The notes below the pieces were generated by a model. The model had not been told where the DNA came from and did no database searches. It worked only from the letters and a program-made list of their open reading frames with translations. Shown piece after piece: positions 33,133 through 43,628 of a stretch of DNA of 43,628 nucleotides (its first letter is position 1; each line of letters starts with the position of its first letter). The stretch comes from Pigoraptor chileana. Its lineage: Eukaryota > Opisthokonta > Filasterea. Made by a program: the position numbers and the translations under genes. The stretch lies in the NCBI GenBank assembly GCA_943704495.1, contig CALSCR010002773.1, positions 1 to 43,628 on the forward strand, read 5' to 3'.

Positions 33133-35447
33133 ATGGAGCCTCCAGGCCCAACTCAGTGTCCCGAGTGTGGCGGACAGTCCATTGAAGACACATCTGCTGT
33201 CGTCGCAAACATTACAGACAGACAAGACCACAAGGAGAAGCAGTCATTGGGATTTTTAAAAGGTAGGAGTTCATATGGCACTCAAATTAAAAAGACATCA
33301 GTGCTCTAACAAACGTTGGTCTCATCTTATTTACCAGAATGTCAAACGACCATCGCTGATTCAGCAACCATCGAGGTCCATGTGGCAGGGTTGCATCACG
33401 AAGAAAAATCGCCACCGCAAGGATCTGTGTCTCCGTCGCCTTCCTGTAAGGGATGTCGACGGCGACAACCCAATGCCGTCGCAAGGATGACAACACGGGC
33501 AATCGACTGCGCAAAGAAAGCGTTTGCATCAACCAACAAAGATGCCCTTCGAGTCGCAATGCAGACGGTTGTCGGATCCATTCTCGCATCTCTGTTTGTC
33601 CTCGTGACTGTGCTTCGCGAGACTTTTAACAACTCGAACTCAGTGTGGGTTGTTATCACGGCTCTTGTTGTGATCGAGTCTAATCTCGGTGGATCCGTCA
33701 CGAAGTCGATCCAACGCGCATTTGGGACGGCACTTGGATGTTTGTTCGGTTATATTGTACTTGTTGCGCTTATCAAGTGCGATCCGGATACCTGTTTATC
33801 GTGTGCGTACAAGCCGTACGTCCTGTGCATCTGCCTTGCCGTGTGGGGTTTTGCCCTCCAGTACGCAAAGCAGGTGAATCCGCTTCATCAGTATGGATGT
33901 AGCCTCGCAATACTCTCCGCCAGCATGGTGACTCTGGGAACGTACCTCTACTCGTCAGCAAACGCGGAGACGTCTTCGTATGCTCTTAAATACGCACTTT
34001 ATCGCATCGCAACGATAGCGGTCGGCGCCGTGATTGGCACACTGGTGTGCATCTTTGTGTTTCCCGTAACGGCCGTCGATCAGTTTCGCCGCACGCTCAT
34101 TTTGACGTGGAAGGATCTGGGCGGTGTGATCATCCAAGTGTCCGACTGCCTCGATAGCACGTGGGAGAACGGGACGGAGTTCGACGCCGACGGGACAATC
34201 ACGGGCTCCAACGACAGCCCATGGTCACGCCGCATCATTCCCCAGTTGAGAAGCGTCGGGAGGCGGCTTGACGGTGAGATCCCACTCATGCGTGCGGCAC
34301 AGGGCCCGGAGAGGTATTTCACGCTCGCGATAAGCTCCCTCCGGCGGTTTGTGAGGAGGATGCACAGTGCAGACAAGGTGCCGTCGTCATCAGCGTCCAT
34401 TGTCCCGAGTGATGGGTCTCGGGACGAGCAACATAACCGCGGACATCTGCCAGGAGTGGTGACTGTGTCGGCGTCGCATGCGAGTGTGCGGATCGAAGTT
34501 GAGGGCCGTGAGCTGGATGGGCTTCACCGCCGTCACCGCGGGCGCCAACTGGACACAAAGTGTCTGGACAGCATCCTTCGTCTGTCACGGAGGGCGTACC
34601 TGCTTACCGTCGGGATGTTCAGCCCCGCGGCATACCATCGAATGGTTGGTGGAATGAGTGATTAGAGCATGTGCGTGCTGTCTGCATTTATGCGTCATTG
34701 TCCATCCTAGTTCGCAGACGGACATCGCCTGGAATGCCAACACATACACGTGCGCTCGCATTTTTTCTGCAGGCTTCCAAGCTATTTGCAGATTTCGAGG
34801 GCGGAATTCTCGCCATTGCCTTAAAGCAAGGCATTGCAGGATCCCTCGCGACATTTGCCGACATACTTGACGGAGCGTATGACGATGCGGATGCAATCAT
34901 CAAGAAGATGAACGCCAACGTGAGTGCGGCAACGTGTCAAAACCAAAATGTAGACGCAAAAAAGTTGCTCAATGACAGTCACCGTGTCGTTGGCGCACAA
35001 ATAACTCGACAAGACCGCACAATGACCTGTCTGTCACCCCAAAAATTGCATTTCCAGATCGACAGCGTTGAGGAGATTGCGTGCCGTGCTGTGCATGCAC
35101 ACACTCGCCTTCTCTTAGAGGCAGCTCAAGCTGAACTCGACAAGCAATTGGAAGTGGCTTCGTTCCACAGAGCATCTACAGCATGCAGCGAAACTGCCGA
35201 TCTCACGGAGTGCTGTCGACTGGATGGCGCTGTGGCTACTTCAACACAGTCGCAGTTGGGGTTGGACTCACAAATTGATTGCGGCGTGGACGGCGCTGCC
35301 AGCCGAGTACCGGTGAAAGCGGGTCACGTGCGCTACACGACAGACGACGTGGAGTACTTTGGACTGCTCGTGTTGACAATTCGCCAGTATGTGCGCACGC
35401 TCAAGGAGTTGTCGTGCATACTGAGTGACGTCTGCCACAAGCAGTAA
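33133..35447 (+). CDS. FUSC/ALMT-like multi-pass membrane transporter with paired CxxC N-terminus
   Basis: Four exons, 33133..33262, 33338..34644, 34773..34919 and 35058..35447, join to 657 aa. The core is a FUSC-type membrane domain, the fold shared by plant aluminium-activated malate transporters and bacterial YccS/AaeB: about six hydrophobic segments at roughly 115-137, 145-160, 172-190, 203-220, 231-248 and 262-287. The typical sequence N-S-V-W-V-V-I-T-A-L-V-V-I-E-S-N-L-G-G-S lies in the second, followed by R-A-F-G-T-A-L-G-C-L-F-G. A long soluble C-terminal half follows, helical, with D-V-E-Y-F-G-L-L-V near the end, as in ALMT relatives. Before the membrane part are C-P-E-C-G-G (9-14) and C-K-G-C (80-83), which may jointly bind zinc. 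The likely role is organic anion or solute export across the plasma or vacuolar membrane; the substrate is unknown. The third intron (34920-35057) is 138 nt, open and in frame. Confidence 0.78.
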
Positions 35448-36048
35448 ATGTATACCATATGTCTCTTTCTCTCCCTTCCTTTCTCCTTCTCCCTTTCTCT
35501 TTCTCCATGATATCAAAACAGATGGGCTGTTCGCGGTAATCTTTTCAACACAGAAATCAACCATTAGCTTCGGACCACTACAGCTTCCCACGTTTCACAC
35601 CTTTAGAAACAGCAAGGGCATGCCTATTGTAGACATGTCTGATGGCCCAAATCTAGCACAAGAGACCCGCACGAGCACCAACACACAACAACAAGGCCAA
35701 CACACAACAACAAGACGTGCACGTGCTACATTGAAAACAAGGGGCTGTTATTTGGAGTGGGGCAACCAGGACGCCAAACGCACCCGCGCAGAACATGAGC
35801 AAATGCAACAATCACCACGGCACCGACACAGACAACAACAGCCACGCACGCGCCCTCACGGCGATAACAGGCAGGGCCGACAAAGTGTGCATGCAGATGC
35901 CGCAAACCGCAGATAGGCGACGCGTGCAATTTGCAGCAGTCCACACACACACCAAAGCACGAGCCACGCACAAAAAGGGGAGAATGACAAATTGATATCA
36001 GATCGGCGGGATGCGCGCACACACGACCAGAACCGCAACGAAAAGCGC
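35448..36048. other. Convergent spacer between the FUSC-like gene and RPL18
   Basis: About 600 bases containing the two 3' ends. A CT-rich run follows the FUSC stop (35457-35505), and CAACA-rich low-complexity sequence lies at about 35680-35720. A long plus-strand open frame through here is low-complexity (Gln/Thr/Arg rich) and is probably not coding. Confidence 0.4.
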
Positions 36049-37632
<1,584 letters not shown>

Positions 37633-38451
37633 GGTTGCTGCTCCTGTTTTAAGGATGAACACACATAAAACAGTGGATTGGAGAAAGAGATCTAATACAG
37701 TGTGGATGGAGGATGTCTATTTGAAGCAAGTCGTCTGCCCGTGCAGCGGAGAGAGCAAGTGTCTCCATGCCACACACACTCACTCGCCCTTCATTATGAG
37801 CCATCCGGGGTAGGATGTCATACGGGGTGGGCCAGCCGGCATGAGATTGCTAAATATGGCACTCATTTATATTTATCGCTTTATTAGGGTAATAGGGAAC
37901 TTTTAGCTCAAAATGAACTGGGCATATTACATATATGGACTAGTTAGGCTCGGTGACTTTAATGTGGACGCGCTTTGAAATCTTGAAACATTTGCCACCC
38001 ATCCTACAATTAATAATTCCTGGCAAGCCCACCGATCGAATTTTTCAATTCTGTCAACTGGAGGCAGCCCGCCACGCACACACGCACACACGCACCGGCA
38101 CATACTTACACACATACACACACACACACGTGCACACACATACACACACATACACACAGACAAACACCCAGCAAAGGCACCCTTTTAAACGCTAAGGGCC
38201 GTCCACAGAGTCAGCTCTTCGAGTCTTACGGGAAAGAAGAAGGAGCCATACTGGTTGATGTTGTGAATAATCCTTCTGTCACTCTCTGCGGTTGGCGCCA
38301 TTTGCGGCAGATTGGTCTTCGTGAGAACTTCTTGGGAGCAATATCTTTCCCACTTTGAAGGATTGGTGTGGTTTATCGCTGATATACACATAGTAATCAA
38401 CTGGCATTTGCGTGCGTTTGCCTTTTGAGTCGACGAGGAGAAAAATTGAAA
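37633..38451. promoter_or_regulatory. Divergent region between RPL18 and TM9SF1
   Basis: About 820 bases separate the two start codons. It contains an AT-rich stretch (37850-37960) and a long imperfect CA tract (about 38073-38160). I recognise no TATA box or ribosomal-protein promoter motif. Confidence 0.4.
38073..38160. repeat. Imperfect (CA)n tract
   Basis: About 90 bases of CACACA interrupted by CG, TA and CT steps, in the spacer upstream of TM9SF1. The same imperfect type occurs in many introns of the window. Confidence 0.85.
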
Positions 38452-41400
38452 ATGATGGCGGCGCGACGGGTCATCATTTGTGCGGCGGTACTTCTGTGCG
38501 TTATTGCGGCTACGTCTGCCGACGGACCAGGAAAATACCAGGATAATGATGGTGTGCAGTTGTTTGTTAATAAGGTCGGCCCGTATTACAATCCTTCCGA
38601 AACGTACGACTTTTATTCGCTTCCCGGCGTCTGTCGTCCTGACAAGGTTAAGAAGGTGGAGGAATCTTTGGGGGAAGTCCTTACTGGCGACAGGATGCAG
38701 TCGTCACTCTTTGCAATCAAGTTCAAGGGTGAGTTTCATTTAATTGGCCGCGATTTGCTGATTTTGTGCAGAAAACCTTGAATCCACTTTGTTTATGTGT
38801 TCTGTGTGTATGTATTTATTCAAAATTGCTTTCCCAACACTGGTAACTTTAATTACCCATCACAGAGGATTTGGATAATGCCAAGCTTTGCGACAAAACT
38901 TTGTCGGCGGGTGATCTCGAAAGGTTGCACTCTGCAATTGAAGAGTGGTATTACTTTGAGTTTGTGCTTGGTGAGTAATTTGAATTCGTAAATTGCAATT
39001 CCATGAATGACGTTTTCGTGATTTGTGATTATCGCACACAAACAACAGGGCATGGAATTGTTTGTTTGAATGTATTCGGTCTTGCTTTTAAGAGAGACTT
39101 ACTATATGTCCGTGAACTCTAGATGTAGACTCCAAGTCAGTCTAAAGCGCTGTGTACCCACACCCATGAACAATAGAACATGAGCTGTGGCCGTTAACCA
39201 TGGAGATCTACCGGACCAACGCATTTTCTATGTGTGCATTTCACTTGTCTGACTCCTCGTCGCTAATGTGCATCAGACGACATCCCGATGCACGGCCTGA
39301 TTGGAAGCTTGGAGGAGCAGGCCTTCCCCCACGTCCATCACGTATATCTCTTCACCCACTTCAGCTTCATGTTCGAATACAACGGTGACAGGGTACGTGT
39401 GGGAGCACAATTATGTAAAAATATATTATATATATATATGTGTGTGTGTGTGTTTGCAATATGCGTGCATTCACAAATGTGTATCACATAAGTCTTCTCC
39501 TCCTCTGTGTTTTTTCAATCTAGCTGTGTTGTGTGTGGTGCAATAATTCTGGCATATTGTTGTTTGTGTTTGTGTGTGTATGTCTTGTATTTACGCGCAT
39601 CCTCCAATCTTAACGTTGTTAGATCATCTATGCGAACGTGACCATGGACGACGGGCCTGAACTCGAGCTCACAGAAGGGCTCGACAGCATCCCGATCGAA
39701 TACACATATTCGGTCAAGTGGATTCAGACAACGTAAGTGTGCCTTATACTCCACTTTCGTGTGACGAAATCGTCCTTATTGTTTGTTGTGCGTTTTAACG
39801 GAGTTACTATGTCTGTGTTCTGCATTTTATCTCCTCCATTTTAAAATCCAATTGTCTCACAAATTGGGTAGCCCCCAAACCCGAGTTCTCTGACAATTTT
39901 ATGTATTAACCGCATACTCATTGCACATACACATGCACATACATATACACGCATGCGCACACGATCCTTCAGTGACACTCTCTCGGATCGTGCCAAGCGC
40001 CTCGAGCATGGCGTGTTCATGAAGAGCGGCGAGATCCACTGGATCTCCATCTTCAACTCGCTTGTGCTTGTCGTTCTCCTCACGGGTCTTGTTGGTGTCA
40101 TTCTCGCCCGCGTTCTCAACAACGATTTTGCCCGGTATTCGCGCGTCGATGCCGAGGCTATTGAGGACGACGGTGTGTACTCTGAAAACAACCCCTCGTA
40201 TGTTATGTTTTTAATGTCTGCTATACGAGTTCTTCTTTAGTGGTCCAAAGTGGTCGATTGATTCCGTTTGATGAATGTATTTTTCGCATGGCATTTATTT
40301 GTGATGGATTAAGGAATGGAAGTCACCTCGTTGTCAAATTCGTGATCCTTCTCTGTGTGTATATGTATTAATTTCTTGAAAATTTTAAAATTTGGCGTGT
40401 TTGCAGATGCATCCGACTATGGCTGGAAGCTTATTCACGGCGATGTCTTCCGCTTCCCCGCACAAAAGAGCATGTTTTGTGCCATTCTCGGTGGGGTTCG
40501 AAGCTCATGTCACACTCAGGATAACCTTTGGCCGTCACGAGTGCGGATGTGTGTGTGTGTGTGTGTGTCTTTCATTGGATAGCTATGAGGGACAGTACGC
40601 AACCCACTGCTGCGGCACTGTTTCATGTGTTGTCCTGTCGGTGCTCCTTGTAGTGGTTATGTGTGTGCGTGGTCTGAGCATGACATGTTTACAACTTCAG
40701 ATTACTGCCTCCATAACTGCAATGCCAACCCGCTTGTTGCTGTGCATGTGAATCTGCCGTGTGGATCTATCGTGCACTTTGCAGGCGCCGGCACACAGTT
40801 TTTGGCACTCGCAACATTCCTTATTGTCATGGCCATCATCGGATTGTTTAACATTCACAACCACGGTTCAATGAACTCTGCCGCAATCGTCCTCTACGCA
40901 ATGACTTCGTGTGAGTAACGTGTATGCGTGTGTGTGTGTGTGCTTGCTGTTTAGGGACCACGACTTGTATATGTATGATATCTGGTGTGGCGATTTGATT
41001 GGTATTCGTTATTTAGATGTGGGACTTGCCATGCAATTTGAAGCTCTCTCGCGCGTTGACAACTTTGTTTGTGCGCTATCGTCTTGTGTGGTCGTTTGTT
41101 ACTGTTTATTTGTCTCAATGACGCATTTTCCACTCGTATGATCACGCACACAGGCATTTCTGGATATGTGTCGGGTTCGTTCTACAAGAAGCTCGGGGGA
41201 GAGAACTGGGTGTGGAATATCATGCTGACAGTGTCCATCTTCACTGGTGAGACTGTGTGTGTGTGTGTGTTTTGAATGTTGTGAGATTGTTCTGTGGGCG
41301 TGGGTGCGCGCTGGAACAGTCGTTCTGTATATACGCACACGCATTCGCTCTCTCTCTCTCTTTTCTCTCTCTGCTCTTGTGGAGTCCATGGGCACGGCAG

Positions 41401-43087
41401 CGCCTTGGAGACTGAATTGAATCCTACATCTCTCTCTGCTCTCGCGCTTTCTCTCGGTTGGAGGTCTGAGACTCGAACACTGAAACCCCACATCTCTCCC
41501 TCTCTCTCTCTCGCTCTCGGCATACACAGTTCCCGTCTTCCTCATTTGGAGCCTCCTCAACTCGCTGGCGTGGTATTACCACTCGACGCAGGCGCTTCCT
41601 TTCACGACCATCGTGCTTCTCCTTCTCATGTGGCTGTTTGGTGAGTGGCCTTTGCACTGACCCAATGAGCACCACAGTGTGCATAACACAAAGTGTGTTA
41701 CACTGACCACTGCGGTTTGCAGTCTTGTTGTATGCGTGGACTGTCGTGTCGCCTGTAACAGGCATATTTGTTTGCACTCTTGAGATTGGGCGGGATGGTC
41801 ATGTCGCGTACACCATCTCTCACCGACCTCACCATGTCTAATTCCGATCACACACATATATTCACTCACTTATTCTTCCGTGTGCATACACCGCATGCAA
41901 TCGAACTTATATTCTTTCTTTCGTTTGTTTTTGTCCTTTTGCAACGATTGTGATAAAATGCAGTTGGGTTTCCTCTCACTGTCGTTGGCGGCATTCTCGG
42001 CAAGAATCAGGCTGGCGCTTTTGATGCGCCTTGCCGCACAAAAAACATTCCCAGGGAAATCCCACCGATCCCGTGGTACCGCTCTGCCGCCGTGCAAATG
42101 TTTGTCGGTGGCTTTCTGCCCTTCAGGTATGTGTGCGTGATCTGTCTTTCTTTGTGATCATCTGTTGGTATGGTCGCTGGAGAATCAAACACACAGCATG
42201 GCTGACTTTGTCTCGTTGCCATGTGTGTGTGTGTGTGGTCTTGGTTCTTCCCCCCCCCCCTCTTACAATATGACATGACTTTAATCATTGCATTTCTCAC
42301 TGAACCTCTCTGTCGCAGCGCCATCTCTGTTGAGCTTTATTACGTCTTTGCGACATTGTGGGGACGCGCTCCCTACACGCTCTTTGGCATTCTCTTTCTC
42401 GTCTATCTGATCCTCCTCGTCGTCACCGCCTTCATCTCGGTCGCGCTGACATACTTCCAACTTTCCATGGAGGATTACCGGTGGTGGTGGCGGTCTGTCT
42501 TGAACGGAGGGTGGGTGTCACTGTGGGAGTTTTGTTTATGTGTCACTCCTTGTCATCTGCAAAAAGCATTAGTCAAAGCGCCAGGGCTGACGTGAATCAT
42601 GCATCTAGAGTCACTTTGGTGTGTGTTTTTCGTTGTGTTTTGGTTTTTTATTTTGTTTGGTTTCTTTGCACAAGTTTGTGCTTTCTGCGGTGGCATTTGG
42701 CATTTTGATATGTATTGAGAACATATGCTTCAATTGCAAGTGGTATAGCCTGGACTCGGAGCTCGTGTGCAATGACGTGGCTCCCCTTCTGTTTTGCGAA
42801 TTGCACCCATCAGAGCCTCTGCTTACCGATTTTGTCGCTGGATGCACGATGCGCAACAATTCATTCTATTTTCCACTCGTTTCAGGTGCACGGGGGCGTT
42901 TGTGTTTGTCTATTCGCTCTTCTACTACTTTTGGAGGACGCAAATGTCGGGCACTCTCCAAACAGCGCAGTTTTTCGGCTACACGCTCCTCTTTTGCCTC
43001 GTGTTTTTCCTCATGCTCGGCTCTGTCTCCTTCTTCAGCTCGCTCGTGTTTGTGCGCTACATTTTCAAGTCGCTGCGGACAGACTGA
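38452..43087 (+). CDS. TM9SF1: TM9SF1, nonaspanin membrane protein
   Basis: Nine-pass endosome/Golgi membrane protein of the TM9 superfamily, involved in adhesion, trafficking and autophagy in other organisms. Twelve exons: 38452..38728, 38866..38970, 39277..39392, 39623..39732, 39973..40172, 40407..40490, 40785..40910, 41154..41246, 41530..41640, 41964..42126, 42319..42510, 42886..43087, all phase-consistent (592 aa). Signal peptide at about 1-24; lumenal domain with [24 protein letters not shown] and Y-Y-F-E-F-V-L-D-D-I-P, which specifically match the TM9SF1 subgroup; first membrane span after H-W-I-S-I-F-N-S; then [41 protein letters not shown] and [14 protein letters not shown]. The end is K-S-L-R-T-D, the usual short cytosolic KxD-like export/retrieval tail. 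Length and motif order are those of a complete gene. Confidence 0.96.
41340..41520 (+). repeat. CT-rich segment with repeated cores in a TM9SF1 intron
   Basis: Three CT-rich runs enclose two related unique pieces, one containing TGTGGAGTCCATGGGC and GGAGACTGAA and one containing GGTTGGAGG and CACTGAA. The first resembles the CT-flanked segment in the last intron of Rab32-A. The final CT run probably also serves as polypyrimidine tract for the exon at 41530. Confidence 0.5.
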
Positions 43088-43628
43088 GTCGATTCGCTCT
43101 AACCGTTCTCCTTGTTCCCTGATTGTCTGTTGTCTCTTTTTGCGTTGTTGTGTTAGTGTTTGGTGCATGCGTGTGCAAGAGTGTATGTGTGTTGTGTGGT
43201 GTTGGAATGTTGCTCGGCTGATGGTATATCATTTTGGTACTGAAGAAACGGCCGGTCTCAGTTTGTTCTTTCTTTCGCTCCGTCCCCAGTCAAATTTCCT
43301 TTTTTTTGTCCCTGTGTTGTTTTTTGCGAAATATGCTTTGTTTGCTTTTTCTCGTGTCACGTTCGCGCTTCCATACATTCGTCGCCAATTGGTTCGAAAT
43401 GAAACTTATATTGTCACATAAATCTGAAAAGGAAGTGTGTCGTATATCTGTTTGCACTTAATTGTTCTTGAGTGAGCTTGAGCTGATGCGGCGAAACACA
43501 GTCGCAGTCATACCAACGTGTCTTACCACTTTGTTTGCGTCAGTGCACACCATACTATGCCCTTGCCTTATTTACACACACCGTTAGTAAACAAGAGGTA
43601 TTGTATTGTCTTTACAATTCCCACCCCC
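43088..43628. other. Region downstream of TM9SF1
   Basis: 540 bases to the window end. It is T-rich just after the stop, as expected for a 3' untranslated region. A 75-codon open frame at 43234-43461 is hydrophobic and Phe/Leu-rich because of that T-rich sequence, and I do not call it a gene. No repeat or motif was recognised. Confidence 0.4.

Noticed and set aside
35425-35916. Gln/Arg/Thr-rich plus-strand frame between the FUSC-like gene and RPL18
   Set aside because: Low-complexity translation of CAACA-rich 3' sequence overlapping the FUSC stop codon.
40491-40510. GGTTCGAA-like sequence as a tRNA T-loop
   Set aside because: No A-box, anticodon stem or acceptor pairing around it; it lies at the donor end of a TM9SF1 intron.
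42620-42885. Hydrophobic frame in the last TM9SF1 intron as an alternative membrane exon
   Set aside because: T-rich intron translation; the exon chain 42510 to 42886 already gives the conserved TM9SF1 sequence without a gap.

Overview
This is a gene-dense nuclear window from a unicellular or simple eukaryote. Every recognised multi-exon gene has GT-AG introns, mostly about 100-500 bases, with donors usually GTGAGT, GTGCGT or GTGGGT. Exons are CG-rich. Introns and spacers carry imperfect (GT)n or (CA)n tracts, often right beside a splice site. The gene set is typically eukaryotic: an XLF/NHEJ1 end-joining factor, a SCAR/WAVE actin regulator, LRRC9 (usual in flagellated lineages), the ER insertase subunit EMC2, two Rab32-type GTPases, ribosomal protein eL18 and TM9SF1. 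This suggests a flagellated, actin-motile protist or early-branching opisthokont relative. I cannot name the species. All homology calls are from memory of the families; no search was run.

Layout. 232-1107 (-): 5' part of NHEJ1/XLF, running off the left edge. 1553-4847 (-): SCAR/WAVE, 7 exons. 5760-12508 (+): LRRC9, 8 exons, head-to-head with SCAR. 13067-15202 (-): EMC2, 7 exons, tail-to-tail with LRRC9. 15614-17558 (+): secreted nucleoside hydrolase, 6 exons, head-to-head with EMC2 across 411 bases. 19500-21645 and 22614-24503 (+): tandem Rab32 paralogues. 24732-25561 (+): an unrecognised, tentative gene. 27333-28923 (+): F-box plus SUKH-like protein. 31250-31945 (+): small putative mitochondrial protein. 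32596-32802 (+): a 68-residue possible gene. 33133-35447 (+): FUSC/ALMT-like membrane protein. 36049-37632 (-): eL18. 38452-43087 (+): TM9SF1, 12 exons.

How the genes relate. There is no operon or defence-like cluster. Most neighbours are independent housekeeping or cell-biology genes in alternating orientations, giving three short divergent promoters (SCAR/LRRC9, EMC2/nucleoside hydrolase, RPL18/TM9SF1) and two convergent pairs. The only functionally linked neighbours are the two Rab32 copies, a local duplication that still shares several intron positions. The longer spacers (17.6-19.5, 25.6-27.3 and 28.9-31.2 kb) hold clusters of palindromic bZIP/bHLH-type sites and simple repeats but no recognisable genes.

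I found no convincing new multi-gene system. The leads most worth checking are the orphan gene at 24.7-25.6 kb, the divergent Rab32 copy without a clear terminal prenylation motif, the paired-CxxC FUSC protein, the E2F-like inverted repeat upstream of NHEJ1, the site clusters at 17.7-18.2 and 26.1-27.2 kb, and several extreme exon structures (3-nt, 6-nt and 29-nt coding exons, and an in-frame open intron). I saw no tRNA, rRNA, CRISPR array, retroelement or virus-like fossil.
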